A stretch of DNA of 11,464 nucleotides, from assembly GCA_002506015.1 (NCBI GenBank), contig DAWR01000144.1:1-11464 (forward strand), in the 5' to 3' direction. The notes beneath the pieces are model-generated. The model saw only the letters and a list, made by a program, of their open reading frames with translations. It searched no databases and had not been told where the DNA came from. The stretch comes from Candidatus Methanogasteraceae archaeon UBA261. Its GTDB lineage: Archaea > Halobacteriota > Methanosarcinia > Methanosarcinales > Methanogasteraceae. Below are positions 1 through 6,142 of the stretch, piece after piece. The stretch's first letter is position 1, and every line of letters begins with the position of its first letter. The position numbers were made by a program, and so were the translations under genes.

Positions 1-127
1 TAGGCTTGTTGCGGAATAACTTGGAAAAGCCCGGAGAACGGATATCCGTGAAAAGGAGCACTGTGCGTGGAGTAATGGAAGCCTTAGAAGGCAGCATTTC
101 ATAGAATTTTATATCGCAACAAGTCTA
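1..127. repeat. Imperfect inverted repeat (possible MITE or IS end)
   Basis: Bases 1-13 (TAGGCTTGTTGCG) are the reverse complement of 115-127 (CGCAACAAGTCTA) at 12 of 13 positions, enclosing about 100 bases. The spacing and the location of one arm at the very window edge suggest either a small non-autonomous element or the end of an insertion sequence that continues to the left. A short reading frame, open from the window edge to a TAG at 102-104 on the + strand, reads ...RNNLEKPGERISVK... and could be the tail of a gene, but I do not recognise it. No target-site duplication can be judged because the left flank is missing. Confidence 0.4.
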
Positions 128-189
128 ATGCAGTACCTCTTGTTGATGGTGGTGTGACGCTCCCGGTATGTTATTATTTGTGGGCTCCC

Positions 190-738
190 CTACGTGAGCA
201 CCCAGACTGTGACAAAGACCGCTGCGATTCCGACGATGTCCCCGATTGCGGTGATGATCGGGATTATGACGTCGTCTGGATCGAGCCCGTGCCTGTGGGA
301 CAGGAATGCGAGACCGACTGTTACGGCGAAGACCACGAGCAGATCGATGAATCCGGCGGTTAGCGTTATCTCGAGCAATTGCCTGTATACGACCGTAATT
401 TCCAGCAGATGTGCAGTCATCCAGACCGCCACGCTGAGCACCAGACACGAGGTGCATCCGGTCAACAGGCATGCGAGAACGTTGTTTCTGACAACGACGC
501 CCCCGACCGGCTCGACGAGACCGAGGTGGAACGCGGAGGAGAGTCTTGCTCCGAGAACGCTGCCGGTATCACCGCCGATCTTGATTAGTGGGGGGATTAG
601 AATCAGGAGCACTGGTGAGCCGATCAGCGTGTCCTGTCCGAGGTGGAGGAGTTGTCCCGCTGTGGTGCTGATGATTGCGGCGATGAGCAGAACCGGAACG
701 CCACGCTTCACAATTCCCGTGACTGTGTAGTAGGTCAT
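190..738 (-). CDS. MgtE/SLC41-type half transporter, second gene of a coupled pair
   Basis: A 182-residue, strongly hydrophobic protein that matches a single MgtE integral-membrane domain (about five membrane helices) without the cytoplasmic N and CBS domains of bacterial MgtE. It would act in the cytoplasmic membrane on Mg2+ or another divalent cation. Diagnostic stretches are PPLIKIGGDTGSVLGARL near residue 50, which resembles the MgtE P..GGN.G segment, and HGLDPDDVIIPIITAIGD near the C-terminus, whose final Asp lies where MgtE has its ion-binding Asp. The ATG at 738 overlaps the TGA of the upstream gene as ATGA, which fixes the start and implies translational coupling. The reading frame stays open further upstream, but that part only shadows the first gene. 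The two halves probably form a heterodimer equivalent to a full SLC41 two-domain protein. Substrate is inferred. Confidence 0.82.
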   Translation of the reverse strand: MTYYTVTGIVKRGVPVLLIAAIISTTAGQLLHLGQDTLIGSPVLLILIPPLIKIGGDTGSVLGARLSSAFHLGLVEPVGGVVVRNNVLACLLTGCTSCLVLSVAVWMTAHLLEITVVYRQLLEITLTAGFIDLLVVFAVTVGLAFLSHRHGLDPDDVIIPIITAIGDIVGIAAVFVTVWVLT

Positions 739-1316
739 ATCCAGAGCACCACCTTTGCAGCGCAGAAGACCGCAATCATCGTAATAACATCCCCGAGTGT
801 CCCGAGCGCAGGCGTTGTGATGTTGTCCGGGTCGATACCGTGTCTGAAAGCCCCGATTGTTATCACCGCGGCAATTATGGCAAGAACTAACCCTGAGGAG
901 ACTCCTGCAAAGACCGCAATTGCGATCAGCGCCAAAACGCTGCTCTGCATGCCGAGTGCGATTGTTGTGAGATGCGCAAGTATCCCGAGCACAATCGACA
1001 TGATCAGACTGAGCGCGAGCGATCCTGCCACGTTGTTGATCAGTTCCGGATTCCGTTCGATCCTGTCGATTAATCCGAGGTGTATCGCACTGCCGAGGCG
1101 GGATCCAAGTGTGCATGAGATGTTGCCACGCATGCCGAGTATCGCGGGCACGAGCACGATTAGCCCGGGAATCGTCTCGATCATATCGACCATCCGTACC
1201 AGTATGACGCCGGCAAAGACCCCCGCGATTGTGCAGACGAGTTCGAACGGCAGTGCCTCGCGCACGATGCTGCGCACACTCGTATATCTCTCGAGGTAAT
1301 CGCGTTGCTCTGCCAT
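735..1316 (-). CDS. MgtE/SLC41-type half transporter, first gene of a coupled pair
   Basis: A 193-residue membrane protein, paralogous to the following gene. After a charged N-terminus (MAEQRDYLERY), about five hydrophobic segments follow. They contain PAILGMRGNISCTLGSRL around residues 57-74, comparable to the MgtE pore segment, and HGIDPDNITTPALGTLGD near the C-terminus, with the Asp expected to contact the cation. Both cytoplasmic MgtE regulatory domains are absent, so gating must differ from bacterial MgtE. No convincing Shine-Dalgarno precedes the ATG, but a TATA-like TATTTTAA at 1341-1348 lies about 25-32 bases upstream, which fits a leaderless archaeal mRNA. The gene is divergent from dacZ and shares its control region. 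Family assignment is firm; Mg2+ rather than another divalent ion is inferred. Confidence 0.85.
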   Translation of the reverse strand: MAEQRDYLERYTSVRSIVREALPFELVCTIAGVFAGVILVRMVDMIETIPGLIVLVPAILGMRGNISCTLGSRLGSAIHLGLIDRIERNPELINNVAGSLALSLIMSIVLGILAHLTTIALGMQSSVLALIAIAVFAGVSSGLVLAIIAAVITIGAFRHGIDPDNITTPALGTLGDVITMIAVFCAAKVVLWI

Positions 1317-1340
1317 GCTAATATCATTGGGTGTATGATA

Positions 1341-1350
1341 TTAAAATACG
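1341..1350 (-). promoter_or_regulatory. TATA-like element for the MgtE-type gene pair
   Basis: Read on the minus strand this is TATTTTAA, centred about 29 bases upstream of the ATG at 1316. That is the spacing expected for a leaderless archaeal transcript, and no ribosome binding site is visible before that ATG. Confidence 0.5.
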
Positions 1351-1374
1351 GTGGGTGAATACCATTTCACACCG

Positions 1375-1390
1375 TTATAACTAGTTATAA
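1375..1390. promoter_or_regulatory. Perfect 16-bp palindrome in the divergent promoter region (candidate operator)
   Basis: TTATAACTAGTTATAA is its own reverse complement. It lies between the divergent MgtE-type and dacZ genes, about 27 bases beyond the TATA-like element of the transporter pair and 108 bases before the dacZ start. Next to it, ACGGTGGG (1348-1355) and CACACCGT (1368-1375) form a second imperfect dyad. A dimeric transcription factor is the simplest reading; the regulator is unknown. Confidence 0.5.
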
Positions 1391-1451
1391 TTATGGTGTC
1401 CCGGCGCCGCAGCTTGTGGCATTGCAATCAGCAGGCTCCACTGTGAGAACA

Positions 1452-1493
1452 TCTTTTTATGGCATGCGGGCATATATATATGTACATGAGGGG
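1452..1493 (+). promoter_or_regulatory. dacZ promoter and ribosome binding site
   Basis: There are two AT-rich candidates for a TATA box, CTTTTTATGG near 1453-1462 and CATATATATATG at 1471-1482. GAGGGG at 1488-1493 ends five bases before the ATG at 1499 and is a good archaeal Shine-Dalgarno, which supports that start. Because a leader with a ribosome binding site is present, the farther TATA candidate fits better. Confidence 0.5.
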
Positions 1494-1498
1494 ATTTC

Positions 1499-2323
1499 AT
1501 GGATACAAAACAGGCAATCATCAGATCTGCGGTTGATATTGCAGAACGCATCAAAGCGTCTACAATCTTGTTACCGGATTCTTATGCCTACGAACAGATG
1601 GAGGTGGAGACTGATGTCCCGGTTGTGGTTCTGCCGAGACTGGCATCCGGGCTTCTGTACCAGATCATTCCGAACCATGCCGAGAAGGAGGAGGTTGCAC
1701 TGGAAGAGCGCATCCGGAAGATCGCTGTAATTGGGCATCTGGACGGTGCAATCGGCGGTAAGGTCGTAGGAGTGATTGACACCGCGGAGTTTGATTCGAT
1801 CGTTGTGTACGATCCGAAGAAGAGCCCTGCTGTGAAATCGCTTGCAGAGTGTGAGGAATCGATAAATCCGGATGTTTTTCGCGCAGTTCTTAAACTCGGG
1901 CTCGAACTCGGGCTCGAAGGGCGGGAAGGCAGGCACATCGGAACCGCTTTCATAGTTGGAGATGAAGAGCGGGTTCTTGCGCAGTCGCACCAGCTTTTGC
2001 TGAATCCGTTCAAGGGTCATGCCGCAACCAACCTCCGGATCACGGATAAGGAGAACTGGGAGACTTTCAAGGAGTTTTCTCAGCTTGACGGGGTTTTTGT
2101 GGTGGCTGGGTGGGGCGTCGTCTGCGCATCCGGAAGATACCTCGATGTGGACGCCAGATCCGTACACATCCAGCAGGGTCTTGGCGGACGGCATGCGGCA
2201 TCAGCCGCGATCACCGCAGAGACCGATGCGGTTGCAGTCGTTGTCTCAGAATCGGGCGTGATCAGGATCTACCATGACGGGAAGCAGGTAATCGAGATTG
2301 CGCCCAAGGAATGGGCGGAATGA
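1499..2323 (+). CDS. dacZ: Archaeal diadenylate cyclase DacZ
   Basis: A 274-residue soluble protein expected to condense two ATP into cyclic di-AMP, a second messenger tied to potassium and osmotic homeostasis. The C-terminal half is a DisA_N-type cyclase domain. EGREGRHIGTAFIVGD (about 140-155), the LDGVFVV segment (D197-G198) at the position of the family DGA motif, and GLGGRHAASAAIT (R221-H222) at the RHR motif are followed by TDAVAVVVSESG. The N-terminal 100 residues are the accessory alpha/beta domain usual in archaeal DacZ. The third DGA residue is Val here. A GAGGGG ribosome binding site supports the start. An exact 12-bp tandem repeat (1895-1918) encodes LGLE twice in a helix before the cyclase domain. 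The gene is divergent from the MgtE-type pair. Assignment is strong; activity is inferred. Confidence 0.9.
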   Translation: MDTKQAIIRSAVDIAERIKASTILLPDSYAYEQMEVETDVPVVVLPRLASGLLYQIIPNHAEKEEVALEERIRKIAVIGHLDGAIGGKVVGVIDTAEFDSIVVYDPKKSPAVKSLAECEESINPDVFRAVLKLGLELGLEGREGRHIGTAFIVGDEERVLAQSHQLLLNPFKGHAATNLRITDKENWETFKEFSQLDGVFVVAGWGVVCASGRYLDVDARSVHIQQGLGGRHAASAAITAETDAVAVVVSESGVIRIYHDGKQVIEIAPKEWAE

Positions 2324-2368
2324 TTGACTGGTCACCAGTGGGGGACATGCCCAATACGATACGGTGGG

Positions 2369-2432
2369 AACCACACGATTTCTGTGTTAATCTCGTGGTT
2401 GTATGCGGATGTCCACACAATATGGAGTGAGT
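2369..2432. repeat. Hairpin repeat family R1, copy C (degenerate left arm)
   Basis: Bases 2380-2400, ending in TTAATCTCGTGGTT, are identical over 21 bases to 9768-9788. The following TATGCGGAT and ACACAATAT blocks also match the sequence after that copy. The left arm is shortened to AACCACACGAT, so the hairpin is weaker than in the other two copies. It occupies the gap between the convergent dacZ and DUF2284 genes. Confidence 0.75.
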
Positions 2433-2470
2433 GCTATGAGGGGCACATAATCAGACACAGCTTGGCGGAG

Positions 2471-3073
2471 CTAATCGAGCAGCAAAAGCCCGAATGTTTT
2501 GATCGTCTCGTCGAACGTCGTCACCACCTCGAGCTCGAAGCCTGCCGCACGCACCGTGGCATAGACATCAATTCCGCTTGCCTCCATCGCGGGTCTCATC
2601 ATATCCGGATGCCTGCAGAGCCTCTTCACGGTATGGAAATCAATATCGCCCTCTTCGGGAAGACATGTCTCGCAGAGAGCGCACGGGTATGCTCCGAACC
2701 CGAATGCCTTGTAGTACCCTGAGAGGAACGCATGCCGCTCAAGCTTGTAGATTGTATTGTGAACCACCATGATAAGGTCCCAGAGATAGTGGTGAATGTG
2801 TCTCGGGTCAACCGATGTCTCCTTCGGAAGCCCGACAAACTCGATTAGCGCTGCATGCTCGTAGTCACGGAGCACATTCTCCGTTTCCTCGGGGGTTGGT
2901 GAGTACGGCGGGCATGAGAGATGCTTGCCATAAGCCTTACACCCGTATCTGCACTTGAACCGCACCCATGCCGCCGTCTTCACGATTCCTGCGGGAATCT
3001 GTTGCAACTCGTTTGCGCCGCTATCGAGTGCAATCTCGCGGAGTTCGAGTATGAGCGTGTTCAGTTCTTTCAT
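2471..3073 (-). CDS. DUF2284 family Cys-rich putative metal-binding protein
   Basis: A roughly 200-residue cytosolic protein with the signature of DUF2284, a family common in anaerobes and methanogens but of unknown function. Key stretches are RFKCRYGCKAYGKHLSCPPY near residues 37-56 (C-x4-C-x8-C), YPCALCETCLPEEGDID (C-x2-C-x2-C), and a later RLCRHPDMMRP. Together these give about seven conserved Cys that could hold an Fe-S cluster or zinc. The frame is open to a TTG at 3184, with another in-frame ATG at 3118. I chose the ATG at 3073 because family members usually begin about 40 residues before the first Cys motif. No strong ribosome binding site separates the three options. It converges with dacZ, so the two are not co-transcribed. 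Confidence 0.82.
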   Translation of the reverse strand: MKELNTLILELREIALDSGANELQQIPAGIVKTAAWVRFKCRYGCKAYGKHLSCPPYSPTPEETENVLRDYEHAALIEFVGLPKETSVDPRHIHHYLWDLIMVVHNTIYKLERHAFLSGYYKAFGFGAYPCALCETCLPEEGDIDFHTVKRLCRHPDMMRPAMEASGIDVYATVRAAGFELEVVTTFDETIKTFGLLLLD

Positions 3074-3192
3074 GGAAATCGCCCATTGGGTGATGCGGTC
3101 AACCTCTGCTGCACCCATCTTTAAAGGCTCTGGTGGAATGGTTACCAAAGTTATTCCATAAGACGCTCCTACCACTTCTTTCAATCACGCCC

Positions 3193-3545
3193 CATTTATA
3201 GTGTCACGTCAACTTTCAAGTGCCGGATAAAGACGAGATAACTTTATCCGGGCAGCCTTTGCAGTGAATTGCCAATTGACTCTCGCATTTCTGTTGTTTC
3301 TGAATTCCTGCCATGCCAGTACCTCTTTCCTGACAACCTCGATGTCATCGATTCTTCTGTTCAAACACTGTCCGGTGAGCACGTTAAACTCAATCTCTGC
3401 CATATTCAACCAGCTCCCATGCTTTGGGGGGTATACAAACTCGAATCTACCTAATATCGCCTTTCCTTATCTGGCTGAAACGTTTCATAGAGCGATCCGG
3501 GGACGCGTGTGTTCAGAGTATGGGTGAGGAAAATCTTCAAGTCCG
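3193..3545 (-). pseudogene. IS630-family transposase, C-terminal remnant with frameshift
   Basis: Translating the minus strand gives LNTRVPGSLYETFQPDKERR in one frame (about 3454-3516). It continues in another frame as RFEFVYPPKHGSWLNMAEIE and on to a stop at 3209. Those are the successive C-terminal motifs of IS630 (DDE) transposases: the D-N-L-N-T-H block, the LYE.F.P block, then PKHGSWLNMAEIE with the catalytic Glu. A frameshift separates the blocks near 3455-3475. The Asp of the second catalytic motif is lost (HTLNTR instead of DNLNTH). The N-terminal two thirds cannot be found upstream. TATAGTGTCACG from 3197 just beyond the stop may be the element's inverted-repeat end. The element is dead. 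Confidence 0.8.
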
Positions 3546-3746
3546 GTTCTATGAGGGGCTTCAATAATAACATCGGTGCCATTATCTCAAACAAGAGGTG
3601 TGCTATGGGCACGACTTGGCAGGAGACTCACTCTGTGGCAGTATGATGTGTACGCGCCATGGCAATCACAGTTTATGCCGGTCGCTGAGTATGGCTAAAC
3701 GCGTATCGTTATTGTATCCCTCGCGTTCGCGCGGTTCCGGAATCGA
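3546..3746. other. Intergenic stretch upstream of the IS630 remnant
   Basis: Nothing coding is recognisable. It may hold further decayed IS sequence. One short match stands out: 3694-3705 is the reverse complement of TACGCGTTTAGC, which is found at 9724-9735 as the left flank of hairpin repeat copy B. Confidence 0.4.
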
Positions 3747-3749
3747 TCA
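3737..3749 (+). repeat. 13-bp direct repeat, left copy (CCGGAATCGATCA)
   Basis: Identical to 4401-4413. The two copies bracket the gamma-glutamylcyclotransferase-like gene; this one overlaps its stop codon. Confidence 0.7.
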
Positions 3750-4361
3750 GTAGATTTGCAATTGCGAAAAAGACGCTTTGCAATAGATGTTTGCGATAAA
3801 GAGCACCTCGTCGTTAGAATCATGCACCAGTACCAGGCATCTATTGTACCAGACTCCCTCGAACCGATCGATCCGCTCCCACGCGGCAGGAAGTTTGGTA
3901 GAACTCAAGACGTCAACCGGGATTAGGTCCCCGCCGGCATCCGGCACAAAGAACGGAAACCCGTAATGCTCATACAGACGCCCGTGCACAAACCCGCATC
4001 TCCACTCACCTGCAATCCCCTCAATTACCCTGTGATTCGATTTGCCTCGCATCAGTGTGCCGTAGACCGCAAGCCGGTTTGACGGGTTGCCAAGCAGGCA
4101 CTCCACAACCCCGCGCGCCCACAGATCATCCGGTTCTTCGTCTGCGTCATTGCGTGCACGAAATCCGTCGCACAACAGGTCCAACACTCTAAAAATCGAT
4201 TTGCAAGACCCGGTTTCGTTATCTTTCCTTCTGCAAGCCACAGTCTCATTGAATTGGGCGATGGCGCTGATCAGATATTGTCTCGCCTTCTGCGATTGCC
4301 ACCAGTCCACTCCCGCTTTCGCCATGACACAGTCACAACCACAAACTACTTTAGCATTCAT
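3747..4361 (-). CDS. Gamma-glutamylcyclotransferase-like (AIG2/GGCT fold) protein with extra N-terminal region
   Basis: A 204-residue protein. Residues about 96-195 carry the GGCT/AIG2-like fold: LAVYGTLMRGKSNH (Y100-G101-T102-L103), which is the substrate-binding signature, and IDRFEGVWYNR (E168 as candidate catalytic acid). Such enzymes release 5-oxoproline from gamma-glutamyl compounds or gamma-glutamylamines; the substrate here is unknown. The first 95 residues are not part of the family and I do not recognise them. They contain six Cys, including CGCDC at 7-11, and look mainly helical. AAAGGA lies about 9 bases before the ATG and supports the start. The gene is divergent from mmp5, is bracketed by 13-bp direct repeats, and lies next to a dead IS, so acquisition as a unit is possible. 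Confidence 0.75.
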   Translation of the reverse strand: MNAKVVCGCDCVMAKAGVDWWQSQKARQYLISAIAQFNETVACRRKDNETGSCKSIFRVLDLLCDGFRARNDADEEPDDLWARGVVECLLGNPSNRLAVYGTLMRGKSNHRVIEGIAGEWRCGFVHGRLYEHYGFPFFVPDAGGDLIPVDVLSSTKLPAAWERIDRFEGVWYNRCLVLVHDSNDEVLFIANIYCKASFSQLQIY

Positions 4362-4378
4362 ACCGCTTTTCCTTTAGT

Positions 4379-4437
4379 CACATTCAGACACATTCATATA
4401 CCGGAATCGATCATATCTTACACATCATAGCACATCA
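4379..4437 (+). promoter_or_regulatory. mmp operon promoter region with 10-bp-phased direct repeats
   Basis: CACATTCA occurs at 4379-4386 and again at 4389-4396; CACATCA occurs at 4421-4427 and 4431-4437. Each pair has an exact 10-base period, so both copies face the same side of the helix. Between the pairs lie TATA-like CATATACC (about 4395-4402) and TCATATCTTA (4411-4420), the latter about 30 bases before the mmp5 ATG. The region is shared with the divergent GGCT-like gene. Confidence 0.45.
4401..4413 (+). repeat. 13-bp direct repeat, right copy (CCGGAATCGATCA)
   Basis: Exact copy of 3737-3749, located in the divergent promoter between the GGCT-like gene and mmp5. It therefore marks the other boundary of the GGCT-like gene. 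Confidence 0.7.
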
Positions 4438-4449
4438 GCGAGGCGGAAC

Positions 4450-4908
4450 ATGAAAAACATCTTCATTTACCCAAGCAACAGTCTGATCCTCTATGATCTC
4501 GTCGAGCGCTTCGGTCACAAGCCGCTTGCGATCATGCAGGAGATCAGAAAAAAAGTCACGACGGCGGGGATCGACTCTCCGCCCCTCAACATCACGCCCG
4601 AAGACCCGAAACGTGGGCTCAAGTATGCAGCTGTCGAGGTTCCTGCAGGCGTTCGTGGGCGCATGTCGCTTATAGATCCATTGATCGAGGATGCAGAGGC
4701 GGCGATTCTCGTCGAGGACGCACCGATCGGGTTCGGATGCATGGGTTGCCAGCGCACAAGCGAGCTCGTAGGTTTTCTGATACGCGCAAAACGAATCCCG
4801 ATTCTCGAGCTGAATTATCCGACATCGGATGCTGATGCGGAGAATTTCGTTTACAGGATATCCGAATTCTTGAAAGGTCTTGAGGGCGCAACGGAGGCGG
4901 ACGCATGA
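4450..4908 (+). CDS. mmp5: Methanogenesis marker protein 5
   Basis: A 152-residue cytosolic protein recognised as methanogenesis marker 5, found in organisms with methyl-coenzyme M reductase; its biochemical role is not established. Visible features are the opening KNIFIYPSNSLILYDLVERF, the central PLIEDAEAAILVEDAPIGFGCMGCQRTSE with a C97-x2-C100 motif, and ILELNYPTS near residue 120. The two Cys may bind metal or carry out redox chemistry (inference). GAGGCGG at 4440-4446 lies three bases before the ATG and supports this start. It opens the mmp operon, and its stop overlaps the next gene as ATGA (4905-4908), so translation is coupled. mmp6 and mmp3, which are near mmp5 in many methanogens, are not present in the window. 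Confidence 0.88.
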   Translation: MKNIFIYPSNSLILYDLVERFGHKPLAIMQEIRKKVTTAGIDSPPLNITPEDPKRGLKYAAVEVPAGVRGRMSLIDPLIEDAEAAILVEDAPIGFGCMGCQRTSELVGFLIRAKRIPILELNYPTSDADAENFVYRISEFLKGLEGATEADA

Positions 4909-6137
4909 ACGAAATAGAGGTCGCACAGATCTCGTGTGGTTCCGAGTATACCGGAATTCAGGGCGAGATTGAATCAGCCGCAGAGCAGGTCGGAGCAAAG
5001 ATCATCTTTCCGGACATCGATCTTGACGAGGTGGAGGTAGCAGAGGCGAAATTCGGACTGAAAGTCACGAGTCCTGACCTCAAATTGATGCTCGCCCGCG
5101 CAATCTCGGTTGTTGAGGGACACACCACTGCTGACGCCGTATTCATCGGAACATGCTTCCGGTGTGCAGAGGGCGCGCTCGTCCGAAACGAGATTCGCAG
5201 GTACATCCACGATAAATCCGGGCTTCCTGTGATCAGTTACTCGTATACCGAGCGAACCACGGCAGATACTCTCCTAACGAGGATGGAAGCACTGACAACG
5301 ATCGCCAAGAGGCGCAGTCTGCTCGCACGCGAGACTCAGTCCGGCATCACCGCAGGAATCGACTCGGGATCAACCACCACGAAAGCTGTGGTCATGAAGG
5401 ATGACGAGGTTCTCGGATTCGGCTGGGTCAGTTCCACCGATGTTATAAAGAGCGCGGAGGAGGCGTTTGCAACAGCGCTTCAGGAATCAGGAATCAAGAG
5501 AGACGAGATTCAGGCGCTGGGTGTGACCGGATATGGCAGATTCCTTCTGGGAGATGCGTTCAATGCGGATCTGGTCCAGGAGGAGATCACCGTGAACTCA
5601 AAGGGCGCTGTATACCTTGCCGACCGGCAGAAAGGGGCAGCAACCGTAATTGACGTCGGCGGAATGGACAACAAAGCAATATCAGTGAACGACGGAATTC
5701 CCGGAATATTCACGATGGGTGGAATCTGCGCAGGCGCATCAGGGCGATTCCTTGAGATGACCGCAAAACGTCTGGGTGTCGATATCACCGAACTCGGCAA
5801 GCTTGCACTCGCAGGCGACGCGTCCGCAATCTCGATGAACAGCTACTGTATCGTCTTTGGCATACAGAGTCTTGTGAACTCGCTCTCAAAAGGGGCGCGC
5901 CACGAGGATGTTGCGGCAGCAGCATGCTACAGCGTTGCGGAGCAGGTCTTTGAGCAGCAACTCCAGGAGGTCGAGGTGAGAGAGCCTGTGATCATGGTCG
6001 GGGGTACATCGCTCATAGAGGGGCTACCGCATGCGATGCACGAACTGCTACAGGCAGAGGTGATCGTGCCACCACACGCACAGTTGATCGGCGCGGTGGG
6101 CTCTGCATTGCTCGCCTCGGGTTTCATCGAGGAGTGA
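4905..6137 (+). CDS. mmp15: Methanogenesis marker protein 15 (ASKHA, 2-hydroxyacyl-CoA dehydratase activator-like ATPase)
   Basis: A 410-residue cytosolic protein. Residues 1-145 form a marker-specific domain with C11 and a C84-x2-C87 pair (IGTCFRCAEG). From residue 148 onward it is a BcrA/BadF/HgdC-type ASKHA ATPase: GIDSGSTTTKAVVM (151-164) is the phosphate-1 loop, TVIDVGGMDNKAI (about 237-249) the phosphate-2 segment, and MVGGTSLIEGL the adenosine-side motif. C265 (GICAGASGRFLE) and C305 (NSYCIVFG) match the two Cys that in HgdC-type activators hold one [4Fe-4S] cluster across a homodimer. The family couples ATP hydrolysis to low-potential electron transfer, so a reductive step in MCR maturation is plausible but inferred. 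The start is fixed by the ATGA overlap with mmp5. Confidence 0.92.
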   Translation: MNEIEVAQISCGSEYTGIQGEIESAAEQVGAKIIFPDIDLDEVEVAEAKFGLKVTSPDLKLMLARAISVVEGHTTADAVFIGTCFRCAEGALVRNEIRRYIHDKSGLPVISYSYTERTTADTLLTRMEALTTIAKRRSLLARETQSGITAGIDSGSTTTKAVVMKDDEVLGFGWVSSTDVIKSAEEAFATALQESGIKRDEIQALGVTGYGRFLLGDAFNADLVQEEITVNSKGAVYLADRQKGAATVIDVGGMDNKAISVNDGIPGIFTMGGICAGASGRFLEMTAKRLGVDITELGKLALAGDASAISMNSYCIVFGIQSLVNSLSKGARHEDVAAAACYSVAEQVFEQQLQEVEVREPVIMVGGTSLIEGLPHAMHELLQAEVIVPPHAQLIGAVGSALLASGFIEE

Positions 6138-6142
6138 TTGCG

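Noticed and set aside
739..1116. N-terminal extension of the second MgtE-type gene to a 308-codon frame
   Set aside because: It overlaps the first transporter gene on the same strand in another frame, lacks hydrophobic or family-like content, and the ATGA overlap at 735-738 gives a natural start.
194..1299. Long + strand frames across the transporter pair (194-730 and 643-1299)
   Set aside because: They are antisense shadows of two well supported membrane proteins, with Ser/Thr/Arg-rich translations typical of opposite-strand reading.
1895..1918. Exact 12-bp tandem repeat in dacZ as a possible phase-variation tract
   Set aside because: The unit is a multiple of three and only two copies exist; it extends a helix by LGLE without affecting the frame, so it is noted only in the gene entry.
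2327..2339. ACTGGT-C-ACCAGT dyad just after the dacZ stop as a terminator
   Set aside because: The stem has only 6 bp with a single-base loop that cannot form an RNA hairpin, and there is no T-run; it is more likely chance.
2324..2722. 132-codon + strand frame directly after dacZ
   Set aside because: It crosses the R1 hairpin repeat and then runs antisense to the conserved Cys motifs of the DUF2284 gene; no family features.
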